Shown in pieces: positions 23,731 through 35,086 of a stretch of 64,000 bases of DNA (positions within the stretch are counted from its first letter, which is position 1; each line of letters starts with the position of its first letter). The notes under the pieces are model-generated. The model had not been told where the DNA came from, searched no databases, and saw only the letters and a program-made list of their open reading frames with translations. Both the position numbers and the translations under genes were made by a program. The DNA comes from Sepiola atlantica (lineage: Eukaryota > Mollusca > Cephalopoda > Sepiida > Sepiolidae): assembly GCA_963556195.1 (NCBI GenBank), contig OY744529.1, positions 59,542,580-59,606,579 of the forward strand, in the 5' to 3' direction.

Positions 23731-24639
23731 TAGTGAGTTGTGGAAGTTTTAGAGGTGTGGCATGGAACTGAGTCCTGTTACCACATGACTCAAAAGAAGA
23801 GAAATGCCTAGATATTCGTTTTCAATAAACCACTCAATGTTTAGCACAAAATTCTAAAATGGAAAACACTGTGATTTTCATGCTTCATGCAATCTTTGAA
23901 TAAGAATAAATTAAAAATGGCTTCTTTTCAACGGTGAGATAATATAGTTGAAAGAAAGAGACAAACTATTGAACAAGAGAGATTCAATGGTATCGAAATG
24001 TCGACAGAAAAATAAATTAAAATTATTTTTAAATTATTGATCAGATATCAAGATTCAATATATTGTTAAATAAAAATGACATTCTGTGTTGATAATTCTC
24101 TCAAAAATTATAATACATTTTTGGAAGACAGAGTCTATGGTAAATAACATATTTTCTGAAAGTTTTTGACCTTCTTTATTTTACAAACTTTTGACTAGCA
24201 TTTTAGCCGGAGGAGGAATTGCAAAATATACATAAAATCAGATCAACTCTGTATTTGGTACATGTTAAAAGTTTACAAAGAATGATCAAGATATCTCATG
24301 AATCAGAATATCTATCTTATTCAATGAAATATGCTTAAAGGAACGAATGTTGCCTAAGTAAAATATATGTATATAATTTATCACTATTTCCCATATGTAC
24401 ACTTATATTACGATATAATATAGTATGTATATATGTTGTCAGTATTTAATTCAAACAGTACTCGATACATGAGTAGAGCTTAGTAATAGTAAAAAAATAT
24501 ACTTATGCCAAGTAAGCTACACAGAAACGTTCGTATTTCATTCTCAAAGGAAATAATCAGACCATTTTCTCTGATGATTTCCCTTGGGGAGGAAGCAAAT
24601 GTTTCTGTCTAGCATATGTGTCATGCGTATATTTTAATA
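23731..24639. other. Intergenic, no gene seen
   Basis: AT-rich without recognisable features. Confidence 0.55.
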
Positions 24640-24645
24640 CTTCTC

Positions 24646-24722
<77 letters not shown>
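24640..24722. repeat. (CT)n followed by (AT)n microsatellite
   Basis: About 45 bp of CT followed by about 30 bp of AT, then a short GT run. Confidence 0.95.
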
Positions 24723-24723
<1 letters not shown>

Positions 24724-24751
24724 GTGTGTGGCAGCATATTTTCTATTTGGG

Positions 24752-25365
24752 CAAATATTATTAAATAACACAGAGTGATTTGCTTGAAAAGACTTTCTTT
24801 TTTTTAAAATTTTCTGAATAGTCCATTTAGTATTTCGGTCAAATTAGTGTATGCAAGTTCTGTGGGTTTCTTATTCCATTTTTTCCCTTTTTCGCGAGTA
24901 CTTTCGATTTTATTTATCAAATCATCATCAGGTGGTGTTAGTCTTGGTGTATTTACAACTATGTTTTTTAATTACAAAAGTAGGATTGCTTAACGACTAA
25001 GAATTTGGTAATATTAGTTACAGGATATAAATAATATAATAAATAGGCACATCCTAGTTAATAATACTAAAATAATACACCACCATACCAACATCAAAAG
25101 ATTAAAAATTCTTGAATTACGAAACTAGTCACAACATTTGAATGTGTCTAATATAGTAACTAACATTACCAAATTCGTAGATGCTAAGCAATCATACTTT
25201 TGAATTTTGCATGCGCTTAGAACGTAATCCCGTTCGCATGCAACATCCCAATATTATAGATGCTCATTTTAAAGTCGTATATTATTAGCCATTAAAAACT
25301 CAACAGTAAAGACAACAAAAAAGTCTTATCAAACAAAACCACTCTGTGTTATTTGATAATGTTTG
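24752..25365. mobile_element. Foldback element with long inverted arms
   Basis: Left end CAAATATTATTAAATAACAC; the right end is its inverse (GTGTTATTTGATAATGTTTG). The inversion extends inward: TTGCTTAACGACTAAGAATT near 24990 faces AATTCGTAGATGCTAAGCAA near 25170-25190. A related single arm lies at 8290-8805. No transposase frame; a non-autonomous foldback/MITE-like element. No clear target-site duplication was seen. Confidence 0.8.
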
Positions 25366-25479
25366 TCAGAAGAGCTCCCTTCACTTAGGAAGTGAAAAAG
25401 ACGACAAGAGTTATCGCTAACAAAAACAACAAAAAGTCTCAACTATCTAAAAGGGATAAAAAATCGTACATATTCTGTG

Positions 25480-25565
25480 AAACGTCTTCTGGTCCGGGGG
25501 TAACACGCAGACAATGCGGTCGGGGGTTCAAATCTTTCCAAAAGTCGCGCTGTAGATTGGTACGT
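25480..25565 (+). repeat. Possible tRNA-derived SINE scrap
   Basis: GGTCGGGGGTTCAAATCTTT resembles a pol III B box / T-arm (GGTTCAAATC). An A box is not convincing. The piece sits at the 3' end of the minus-strand LINE fragment that follows. Confidence 0.25.
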
Positions 25566-26420
25566 GGATTTCTTTCATAATAACATAACATAATATATAT
25601 TTGGGAAAAAGGCTCGTACCTGTAGCTCCCAATTCTTTTCCTTTCCCTTTTGTCCACTGTACTAATTGCACAGGTCTGACCGAATAATTCTGTGAAGCCA
25701 ATGTTTGTCCAACTTGCACTTAAAGTCGTTTATGTCTGTTGCATCGATGGCCCAGTCTGGCAAAGAATTCCAATTGTTCACAACCTGTATCCCAAACGAA
25801 TACTTTCTAATGTTTAGCCTGCTATGTTTCTTTTTAAGTTTCAGGTTGTGACCTCTTGTTCCGGTGGTCTTGCTGAGGAGTAACAGTCTCTCCTGATCCA
25901 TGTTGTATTTGTCTGTGAAGATCTTGGACGTCTGGATCATATCTCCAAGTTCTCTTCTATAGTACATGGATGGGAGCTTCATGTGTCTCAGCCTATCTTC
26001 GGATGGCAGGTCCCTAAGTGTAGGACACAATTAGGTGTACTTTTTCAACCTTGTCAATATCACTGACAAACTGGTGGACTCGTGGTGCCTTTCCATACTC
26101 AAGGATGGGCCTCACCATTGAGGTATAGAGATTCTTGATCACGGTCTTGTCTTTGCTGACAAACGTTCGTTTTATTGTCCCAAGTGTACGGTTTGCTTTC
26201 TTTACAGTTTCATTGACATGGTGATGAAATGACAGTTTGTTGTCCACGTATACACCCAGATGGTTTTCAATATCCGAAGCATCAATTTCTTTGTCATTTC
26301 CTTCATTGTCCTTCATGAGATATTCCTTTGGTTGTTATGATGAAACTACATAACTCTTTTCACCGTTATATGTCTTAAGTTGATCCAGTTTGTGTCTATC
26401 CGTTACACATCTGCATTGTA
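25566..26420 (-). pseudogene. CR1/Jockey-type reverse transcriptase, C-terminal third
   Basis: Two minus-strand frames make one protein region with a shift near 26020. The first (26316-26014) has LGVYVDNKLSFHHHVNETV, KKANRTLGTIKRTF and LYTSMVRPILEYG. The second (26030-25662) has LPSMYYRRELGDMIQTSKI, TRGHNLKLKKKHSR, VVNNWNSLPDWAIDAT and FKCKLDKHW. These are the thumb and connection segments after the catalytic YxDD motif in this RT class. The catalytic core is absent and the copy is inactive. Confidence 0.85.
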
Positions 26421-26436
26421 TTGCCTTCCAAATCAC

Positions 26437-26438
<2 letters not shown>

Positions 26439-26485
<47 letters not shown>

Positions 26486-26493
26486 GTATATCT

Positions 26494-26524
<31 letters not shown>

Positions 26525-26561
26525 TATATTATATATATATATATATAATTTATGTATATCT

Positions 26562-26625
<64 letters not shown>
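26439..26625. repeat. Compound (AT)n/(TATCTA)n microsatellite
   Basis: Two nearly identical blocks of AT followed by TATATCTATATCTATATC steps and AATTTATG, so the compound unit itself is duplicated. Confidence 0.95.
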
Positions 26626-26628
<3 letters not shown>

Positions 26629-26999
26629 GTTTTCGTGTTTGCATTGTTTGAAATACAGCTTTCAATATTTAAACAATTACAAATTTATCACATAGATTCA
26701 TCAATATACATACTAGATGTAGTACCCATCCTCGGACAGATTCATAATACTAAGATAGACTCGGGCCTTTTAATAAGTGCATCCCATCCCAAATACTCAA
26801 AGCAATCAAAAACATATGGCTATGTTAAAGGAATCCATAGAAATAGAATTTACATGACTGAACTTTTGTCTTTTTATCTGTTGATCATTCTTTCCTAAAT
26901 CCAATTAAACTTACATCAATCAGAACGTAAAGGAAAATAGAAAATTAAAATTGCATCAAGTTTCACCCTTTGCGATCAGGGCTGCTTACTTCCTGTATT
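26626..26999. other. Intergenic, no gene seen
   Basis: The long plus-strand frame entering from the microsatellite (26380-26898) is simple-sequence translation followed by unremarkable residues. Confidence 0.5.
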
Positions 27000-28553
27000 T
27001 CGCTGTATGACTGTAAACATTTTGAGCAGCATCCATATATTTGTCTGGGATGTTGCCAAACTTAGCAAGAACCTCGAGGGCAGAAAGGCAACTGGTCCTG
27101 ACAACATTCAAATCATAGTGCTAAAGAAGCTGCAACCGGAACTAGCTCCTATTCTTACAAAGCTGTACAGTCGTTGCTTAAAGGATAAAAGCTTCCCATC
27201 ATTTTGGAAAACGTCATCAGTTTTTCCGGTATTTAAAAATACTGGAAATTAGTCGTCTGCATCTCAATACAGACCAATCAGTCTCTGATACGTCATGAGT
27301 AAGTTGTTTGAATCTGTGATAAATCAAGAACTTGTCAGCAACATCAGTAAAAACAATTTATTCAATAACAAGCAATATGGATTTCGTCCTGCAAGATCAA
27401 CAGCTGCCGTGCTGTCTGTAATATCACACAGAATCAGTGAATCTATTGATGGAGCTTTGTTTCTAGAGCAATAGCTCTTGATTTATCAAAGGCATTTGAT
27501 AGGGTTCGGTACAAAGGTCTGCTTCACAAGCTGACTAATTATGGAATATCTGGAAATGTCTTCTCAACCATTAAATCATGTCTCTCTGATAGGTTTATAA
27601 AAGTAGTTGATGATGCTCACAAGTCTAAAGCACATTGAATCGATGCTGGCGTACCTCAAGGATCCATTCTGGGCCCAATCCTCTTACTGATATTCGTCAT
27701 TGATCTTTCTAATCACATTCTAAGATCATTTGTTGATATCTATGCAGATGACACAACCATCTATGGCAGCACTTCGAAGAGCTTTAATGATGAAGATCTT
27801 TCTAATTCTCTCTCTTCCGACCTGGAGCACATTTTGCAATGGGCACAAAACTTGTCTGGTAACTTTTGATATATCTAAAACCAGGATTCTCTCCTTTCAT
27901 CACCAACACTCAGATCCTCACTTTTCCCCAGTCTAAATGGATGGAGCTCTGCTTGAGGAGACCCCCTGTTTTCATAAGCTTCTGACTTTTACTCCATATA
28001 TGAAGTTGAAGACTTACATCAGACATGCTGCTAAGGTCTCTGGAAAAATGACTGGATTATTCTACTGGTCCAGAAAGTATCTCACTCTTGATTCAATCCT
28101 CTACCAGTATAAGATGGAGTACTGTTGCCACATCTGGTGAAGTGTTGCTCAGAGCACTCTCTCCTTCCTTGACAGAGTACGAAATCGACTTCGAAATCTA
28201 GTGAAGGGTGATCTCTTTTCTTCCCTGAGGCCTCTTTCTCACAGAAGAGACGTTCCTAGTCTTTCTCTACTTTATCGTTATTTTCATGGCAGGCGCTGGA
28301 CTGAGCTCCAACCCTGGTTCACTCCTGTAAAATATTCACAGCAAAGACTCGTCTAGTTACAACCGTTGTGAGAAATGTTCCTTTCTTCCTCTGTGTACCT
28401 GGAGCTAAATGGAACTTCTATGAGCAGAGTTTCTTTCCAAGAACCATCCGTCTGTGAAACACAATACCACGGGGCTGCTTTTCAGCTGACTACAGCATGG
28501 TAGTTTTCAAGTCCACTTTTAACAGGTTCTTCTTTAGCTGTTCCATTAAGTAA
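27000..28553 (+). pseudogene. CR1/Jockey-type reverse transcriptase, decayed but near-complete RT domain
   Basis: Reading across several frames, RT motifs appear in order. The fingers segment GRKATGPDNIQIIVLKKLQP and SFPSFWKTSSVFPVFKNTGN (about 27085-27250) come first. They are followed by NKQYGFRPARSTAAVLS, ALDLSKAFDRV (motif A, Asp present), GVPQGSILGPILLLI (motif B) and YADDTTIYG (motif C, both Asp present, about 27745). Then come VSGKMTGLFYWSRKYL, KMEYCCHIW, HRRDVPSLSLLYRYFH, and an ORF2 end VVFKSTFNRFFFSCSIK stop at 28551-28553. At least four frameshifts or stops break it. The endonuclease domain is missing, so the copy is 5'-truncated. Confidence 0.88.
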
Positions 28554-28896
28554 TAAAATTCAGCCCAGATCCAACCATCATCTGCAATCCTCAAGGTGTT
28601 TGTCTCACCATCATTCTGAGACAAAACATTAAGCCTTGTCATCAGGTGGCCTTTGGGCCTTCATGAGCGGTGACTCGTTAGTTAAAATAATTGTCATGTT
28701 GTCTTGCAATTTCTTTATTTTTTCTTTATTTCTCGAGATTTCGACTAGTCATCATTCTGCGTAAATCGCAAACATATACATATAACATGGATCTAATACT
28801 AAAAGAACAAAAAAAGACCTTTTGAACATTGAACAGAAAATAAAAATTTGAATCTAAAAAAACAAACATAATGTAATTCAGTTCAAGTTTGATTGT
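28554..28896. other. LINE 3' UTR, then AT-rich DNA
   Basis: The GGCCTTTGGGCCTT string near 28650 and the sequence to about 28690 are likely the LINE 3' UTR. No gene follows before the Gypsy element's target-site duplication at 28897. Confidence 0.5.
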
Positions 28897-28901
28897 GTAA
28901 G
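28897..28901. other. Target-site duplication GTAAG (left)
   Basis: The identical 5-mer lies immediately outside the other LTR at 36756-36760. 5-bp duplications are usual for Gypsy-type integrases. Confidence 0.85.
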
Positions 28902-29398
28902 TGTTGTGGGCCTGTAAAAAGTCCGGAAAGAAAACGCGAACTCAGAGTTTCGAGAAAACAAGTATATTGAAAAAAAGTATAATACAACAGAGAACAAGAG
29001 TGGTTGTACGTCTTAACTGCCAGTATAGGTATTTACATCCTTCCCACTGCAGGAAAATGTGGCACAAGGCTGGAAGGTGGGGAGAGCCTAAAGAAGGAGA
29101 ACTCTGGTCTATGAAAAATTACCTGGGCAACCTCGTTGGTATTCCCCGGTCGGGTGCCTCAGGCAGTAAGCAATAAAGCAATAAACTTACTCCAATCCAA
29201 AGAGGGGAGGCAAGGCCTGGGAGGGTGGATCTCCTAGGACTACCCAGGACTAATGCCTCAGCCCGACAGATAAAAGGCAATCAAAATGGCCTAGTTCTTG
29301 TCAGACTGTTGTGGTTCCAACACTGAGAAGCATGTGCTCCCAGTATTTATGGTGAGTGGAAGAGTTCAAGTAGTCTCTATAGGTAAGGTACCATCACA
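28902..29398 (-). repeat. 3' LTR of the Gypsy-like element, split by a SINE
   Basis: LTR sequence at 28902-29028 and 29303-29398, collinear with 36530-36755 (shared GTTTCGAGAAAACAAGTATA, AGTATAATACAACAGAG and GTATTTATGGTGAGTGGAAG). The interruption is the SINE-like element at 29029-29302. Confidence 0.9.
29029..29302 (-). mobile_element. SINE-like family copy inside the Gypsy LTR
   Basis: Boundaries are given by the uninterrupted LTR at the other end of the Gypsy element, so this copy defines the full unit: 274 bp. In the minus sense it starts AACTAGGCCATTTTGATT, then TTTTATCTGTCGGGCTGAGG. It then runs through the shared core (CCTCCCAGGCCTTGCCTCCC, TTGCCCAGGTAATTTTTCA) to TGTGCCACATTTTCCTGCAG and GGATGTAAATAC. 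The head partly resembles U2 (GGCC-TTTTG ... TATCTGT) but less than the 18-kb copy. Confidence 0.85.
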
Positions 29399-29456
29399 CC
29401 TATCCCAAGCCTTACCTTCTCAAGAGTCACAGTATTGTTTCCTTTTTGGATTGACG

Positions 29457-29807
29457 CTATTCTGAGACTGCTTGAGGTAACTGAATGTCAGAAGTGTCAT
29501 ATCTGGTAACCATAACTTCCGACAGTCGTTCCCTAATTTGAGTTATGTTTCTCTTATGAGAGAACTGAAAGCCTCTATCAAATACATATTTGATATCATC
29601 CAGCTTTTTAATTCTAGACTTCTGATTTTTTAGCACATCTTTAAACTTTGAAAAAATGTTTCCTTTGCTTTGACATTCAACTTCAAAATAAGTCACCTTA
29701 TTTTTCATAGTCTTTAGCTCTTTGCAGACATCTTTGAGTTGCAACTTTAGCGATTCTCGCACTTGAACCATGAGTTCACTCTCTTTAACCTTCAACTGGT
29801 TATGCAA
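29457..29807 (-). CDS. Coiled-coil ORF inside the Gypsy-like element
   Basis: An intact 116-residue frame in the element's sense orientation, 59 bp before the 3' LTR. It is rich in Lys, Glu, Gln and Leu with heptad-like spacing (VRESLKLQLKDVCKELKTMK near residues 17-36; FSKFKDVLKNQKSRIKKLDD near residues 53-72). It has no RT, RNase H, integrase or envelope motif. Readable residues continue upstream in another frame to about 30000 (YLLPENKKMDDRVRKTNE), so the original frame was longer. It occupies the place where pol should lie. It could be a captured host coiled-coil segment or a lineage-specific retroelement ORF. Function unknown. Confidence 0.45.
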   Translation of the reverse strand: MHNQLKVKESELMVQVRESLKLQLKDVCKELKTMKNKVTYFEVECQSKGNIFSKFKDVLKNQKSRIKKLDDIKYVFDRGFQFSHKRNITQIRERLSEVMVTRYDTSDIQLPQAVSE

Positions 29808-30030
29808 AGAATTTGAATTAATTTATTTCAGGTTAGTGTTAGCTATTTGCAGCGTGGATTTTGTGTCCTTATCTGCTTTAATTTCTGCTGATAATTTATT
29901 TTGAGTCCATTTTGTACGAATTTTAATGGTTCAAACAAATTCCTTCATTAGTTTTCCTGACTCGGTCATCCATTTTTTTATTTTCTGGCAACAAATATTG
30001 GTTGACAACTCCCATAGGTTGAACCCTGCA

Positions 30031-30785
30031 TTAAGTCTGTGCCAAATAAATTGTTGGTATTTTTAATACGAACATTTTTGCTTTTTTGGTAGTAATAATT
30101 TCACTCCCGAATTTAATATTTTCACCAAGCACAGTTCCGACTATTTTGTTGGTTCTTAGCATGGTCGGTTTATTCAACTTTCTCCATGTATGCCTGCTGA
30201 TAATCGACACGTCTAAACCAGAATCTAATTGTAATTTCGCATTTTTATTCAGGATTTTTACCTGGACATATTTTCTTATAATTCTGCCGTCTGTTCGTTT
30301 TTGTGGATTAAACCAGAGTTTTATTTCCTCTATTCGTTCTGCAATGTGAACTCTTGTGTCCAACTTTATTACAGTTAGACAGGTTTTCAAACGGTATAGA
30401 AAATTTGTTACCTAATGGAGGGTTCCACAACAGAAACAAAAGCTAGTCGATAATTTATCCTGTTTTTATTTTTATATCCTCGTTTGTTTTTGTAGGAGCG
30501 TGAAAATGATCCCTCTTTTTGAGTTGTTTTTGAAGGAGAGTGGAATTGTGTTTGCTGAAGTATCTTTCTTATGTGCGCAATGCCCGACTCTTCAATGTCT
30601 TTTCTTTAGAATCTTGTTTAACACTTACAAATCTCTGGCAGTCTTCAGCTAATTTCTGTAGCGTTAAATTTGGTTCACATTCTAACTTGTTCAGAACCTG
30701 ATTTCTGTGTCTCTTCCTGATACAAGTCCTTGCTCGAAAAGCAAACGTTTACAGTGACTCACGCTAAGTTCAGCTAATTTTGTAA
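30031..30785 (-). pseudogene. Gypsy Gag C-terminus, zinc knuckles and retropepsin, decayed
   Basis: The minus strand from 30785 reads KLAELSVSHCKRLLFEQGLV, VLNKLECEPNLTL and QKLAEDCQRFVSVKQDSK, typical of the Mag-like Gypsy capsid C-terminus. Degraded CCHC knuckles follow near 30460-30330 (CFCCGTLH, and in another frame CNKVGHKSSHC). Then comes a retropepsin-like frame (30390-30031) with VQVKILNKNAKLQLDSGLDV, where the catalytic D-T/S-G triad is present as DSG, and SIISRHTWRKLNKP. The frame ends before RT. At least three frameshifts; inactive. Confidence 0.75.
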
Positions 30786-30794
30786 TTTTTATTA

Positions 30795-33070
30795 TAGTTC
30801 ACCCTAAACAAGGCAGGCCGCAACTGTAGACATAAGGGGCTACCGAGAATTAGGGTGTAAGTTTTCGGGGTCATCCTAAGTGGGGAGCTGGGCAGCGAGA
30901 TGTCTGTTTACATTAGTTTTAAATTTCTGCATGTCAGTACTGTCAAGTAAATAGGGAGCAGAGAGGCCAGTACCACAAGGAAATAAGCTATTGGAGTAGA
31001 AGGCTCTCCAGCATCTGGGGAACTCCACAATGAATAGATGGGATTTAACTGATTGTCGGGTTGGTCAAGTGTATTTACGTCGAGGGGGCACTAGGGCAGC
31101 AAGTTCATCAGAGCACAATCCATTGAAGTACTTGCAAAACAGGCACAAGGTGCAACATTGTGGAGATGGGACAGGGGCTAGAGCTTGGTTGATAGTGAGG
31201 GACCTATTAAGTTGGTGATTCTTTTTGGGACCTTTTCTAAGAAGGGGAGACTAGTGGATAAGGCAACAACCCAGATGTGGCAACAATAGTCCATGCATTA
31301 GCGGATGGTGGCTTTGTAGAGATATAAGATACTGTCAGGTGTGAGAAGTTTTCTAGCACGGTACAGGGATCCCACTTTCTTTTCAGCAGCCTAGGCAATG
31401 TCTTCAATGTATTTGTTCCAATTCATGTTACCTGTGAATGTTAGGCCGAGAAGTTTGAACGTTGGACTCTCAGGCAGGGTGTTATTTGCCATGGCAATCG
31501 GTGGTTGAAGAGGTTTCTTGTAGTTATTGAAGGAAAGGACCTTGTCCTTGCAGCATTAAATGTAACCATCCATTTATGACCCCATTCCACTACAGACTGG
31601 AGGTCACTTTCTAAAGATTCAGCCATTGCCTCGGATATATGTGCGTCCGTTTTGCCCACATGATGAGATTAAAGAAAATATAACCATCTCAGACTCAATG
31701 TCATTAGGGAGGTCGTTTATGAATATTAGAAATAATAGAGGTCCAAGTATGGATCTCTGGGGTACACCAGCATTTATGTCGTTACTTGGATGAACGGCCA
31801 TCAAAGAAAACCTGGATATTTCTTTTGGTTAGGAAAGATCTAATTATATTAAATATTCGTACAGTAATACCATATGAGTTAATTTTTATTAGAAGCCCTT
31901 TATGCGAGACCTTGTCAAAGGCTTTGGATATATCATGTGCTACAGCCCTAGCTTAACCTGTCTTGTCCAGTGTATGACATCCGCGTTTAGAGATGACTGT
32001 TAGGATATTGTGCTTGTCTGAATCCATACTGACGGCCAGAAAGAAGTTTAACATTAACAAGGTGCCGGACTATTGCTAGATTGATTAAAGATTCAAAGAT
32101 TTTAGCAAAAATCAAAAGTAGACTGATGGGGCAATAATTCTGAGGGTCAGTCCTATCTCCAGAATTCTTAAAGACTGGTACCACAGAGGCAATTTTCCAG
32201 CTATCAGGGAAGCAAGATTGAGCGAGACATTTGTTGTAGAGTTTTGAGAGGACAGGGGCCAATCTAGCAGAGCATTTCGTTATTACTATTACTGGTATAA
32301 GATCAGGCTGACACCATGCTTTGGAGTTGTCAAGGTTTTTTATGATGTCCCTGACCTGAGATGGGGTGATGATCAGGTTTTCAAGTGTGGCTTTGGTCTG
32401 CAATCGGAATTTAGGGAAGAGTAATTTGCTAAGTCCAAAGTAGTGTTTAAAGCTAAATGCTGGGAAAGTAGTTCAGCCTTATCAGTTGCCGTGCAAACAA
32501 CATCATTGTGGTTAGATAGCGGGGAAATTTTTGATTTTTCATTGTTCATCACACTATTGTAGACTTTCCAGAAATCGCGAGTACCTAGTTTCTGTGACTG
32601 AATGCGTTTTCTGGTCATTACTGTATACCTTTTCTTTGCTTCACCTATCACTACTTTACAATTATTTCTTGACTCTATTCGCAGTTGACCTATGGCGGCC
32701 GAATTGTCAGAATGCTTGCTACCCCAGTACAATAGCAGCTGCACATTCCAGGGTGAACCATTGAGGAGAGTGGGTGTTGATGAAGAATTTTTGCATGGAA
32801 CATATGCTTCAATGCCAGCTTTGACCTATTCGGTTAACTCATTTGCACACTGATTAGCAGGGAGTAAGAAGGTTTCACTCCATGGAGCGTCGCTGATGTG
32901 ATCTCTGATGGAATCAAAATCAGCCTGCTTGTAGCATCTCGTCGTTTTGAGCAACGGCTCATCAGCTTTGGGACGAGTTTTAGAGTGATATCAATCATTA
33001 CCACAATGTGATAAGCATTTCCGAGCGGGCTATGGGCATTCGTCACACTAGTCTCGGGCAGTAGGGTCAA
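30795..33070 (-). pseudogene. CR1/Jockey-type LINE, truncated and broken, nested in the Gypsy element
   Basis: Minus-strand pieces in order: the end of the endonuclease and linker (33070-32834; 32744-32373 with TRDFWKVYNSVMNNEKS); the RT fingers (32403-31987 with DLIPVIVITKCSARLAPVLS, SWKIASVVPVFKNSGDRTDP and QNYCPISLLLIFAKIFE, then QYGFR); motif B (31804-31619, [20 protein letters not shown]); and the thumb region (31659-31441, SDLQSVVEWGHKWMVTFNA). The ORF2 terminus MQKFKTNVNRHLAAQLPT and stop lies near 30890-30870. The motif C region is disrupted. The 3' UTR ends near 30795 with an AATAAAAATTAC-like tail. In this orientation it splits the Gypsy gag and is therefore younger than the Gypsy insertion. 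Confidence 0.85.
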
Positions 33071-33071
33071 G

Positions 33072-33400
33072 AACAGCCGTTCTTAGTGCTACCTAAGAGT
33101 TAGGAGTCCTGTACTAACAGTAGGAAACAGTAGCCAGACAAGCTGTCTAACATGTACCCTCACCTGCCGGAACAAGAACGACCCAGACTAATCATCTGAG
33201 ACTTAGTGACGAAAAAACTATCGCCAAGTTGCCCAGATAGAAAAAAGAGAAACGGTGTTCATTGTTCTAGTTAGGAAACAAGGCCAAGCACTTGATGTCT
33301 TTGAGGCGTCTGAGTGCTAGTACATCTGCGCCTGGCTGACAGACAGAAAAGGGGTGCGAAGGCCGGGCGATAGGCAGAGCCCATCTACTCCTTAAGCAAT
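33072..33400. repeat. Dispersed repeat A, copy 2
   Basis: Collinear with 3148-3440 (see that copy). It continues to a GATAGGCAGAGCCCATCTAC end not preserved next to copy 1. It lies directly beyond the 5'-most part of the LINE. Confidence 0.7.
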
Positions 33401-34296
33401 TTTAGTTTTGTAAATCGGATATTTTGTTCGAGACTCGAGCTCTAGGAGGGTTGTTTATCAAGACTAGGAGTCCTCCCTCCCCCACGGTTTGCTGCCAAGA
33501 AATGAGTGGTCAGTTGCAAGGTGTTTTATCAAAGTTTTCTTTCTTCTAGATGGATGACCTGGCAAGGTCTATGGGTCTATCACACCGAAAGGAGATAACC
33601 TGCGCTTGTGTACTAGTCAGATATTTCAGAGCCCCTGCAGGTAAAAAAAAGCATGTCTTCCACACACACACTTGAATGCCTACTAGACACAACCCTCGGG
33701 TGTCTTCGGTCTCTCTGTACAGGGGTTTGTCAGAGACTTTGACATGAGGATACTTTTTACTTGAACTAAACCCTGACCGACTATTAGAAAAAAAACGGTG
33801 TGCTATCTCCTCAAGCACTCTAGCACGTCGTCTGAATTGCGGACGGGGGCACCCCCTCTATTCATAGAGGGCAGCTTCGAATAAACAATTAGAAGTCGAC
33901 ACAATGAGGAAATGAATAATAAAACATATGAATAAAAACAAAAAGATATACTGGCAGGCCGGCACCCAGGATGAAACGGGCCCATCAACCCGTTCATACA
34001 CCAGGCGGGAAGATGTAAGCAATGGTGTAAACCTTCCTGCCTCTGGAAATGGTGCTCCAGATAATACAGAGGCCAACTAGGGTCAGTCATCAGGCCTTGA
34101 GACAAAAGATCCTGGGCCCCTATCTCCATTAAATGCAGCAATATAAAAAAGAAACATAAGAGGCTTAAAAGTCCAACCATGGACTGTTGCACAAAAGAAG
34201 GTTCTATTGTTTTGCTACCACTACTCAAAGTTTGAAAAGTGGAGCAAAACATCCAATGAGATTCTAGCTGATATCATCCAAGAATCTACACTCCCA

Positions 34297-34297
<1 letters not shown>

Positions 34298-34375
<78 letters not shown>
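34298..34375. repeat. (AT)n microsatellite, ~78 bp
   Basis: Pure AT run. Confidence 0.97.
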
Positions 34376-34376
<1 letters not shown>

Positions 34377-35013
34377 CGCTTCGGGCTAACTTTAAAATAT
34401 TTTCGCTACATTTTTTCCCATTTTAAAGCATTTTCTCTGACATCTCTGCCCAGGAAGTATTGTTAATGGCGAATATTTTCCACCTCACTCTCTTCTGAGC
34501 CTGCCTGCCTGCACTTATTGGACATTTTACCCTTTAAATTTTCTATTTTCGCCGCACCTGAAGTTGTGGCTCCTTGGAATTTAACTTTGATTCCTCTCTC
34601 ACAACCTTTCGGGCCTTTTAACGACCTACCTATCTACATCTCATTCTCTCCGCTGGACTTTTCGACACTGGACTTTTTAGCAATCGGATATTTGTTTCTT
34701 CCCCCTACAACTTTTATTTTATTTTTTCAAATTTTAAATCTTGGCCTTTGCCAACTTATCTATCCCAGCGACTTCCTCTGATGATAAGATTTTGATCTTT
34801 GAAAAGCCTGGCTTAAGGAAAATTTAACTTGAATAAACTGCCTTTTTTGCGGAATATACCTTGCTCTGAGCAATTGAATTGAATTATGATTTGGCTTTTG
34901 CTTCTCTAATTCCTTTCCATTCTTCTTCATTCTACCTGCTCTATCCTGGATATTGAGCTGTATACTCTTCACAATAGGTTTTACTCTTCCTAAAAGTTCG
35001 CTTTTAGTACACC

Positions 35014-35017
<4 letters not shown>

Positions 35018-35084
<67 letters not shown>
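35018..35084. repeat. (AT)n microsatellite, ~67 bp
   Basis: Pure AT run. Confidence 0.97.

Positions 35085-35086
<2 letters not shown>

Noticed and set aside
25392..25580. Plus-strand 62-residue frame
   Set aside because: It crosses the end of the foldback element into a tRNA-like scrap and the LINE 3' end, with no coherent product.
32531..32764. Plus-strand frame opposite the LINE
   Set aside because: Antisense shadow of the minus-strand LINE coding region (32744-32373).
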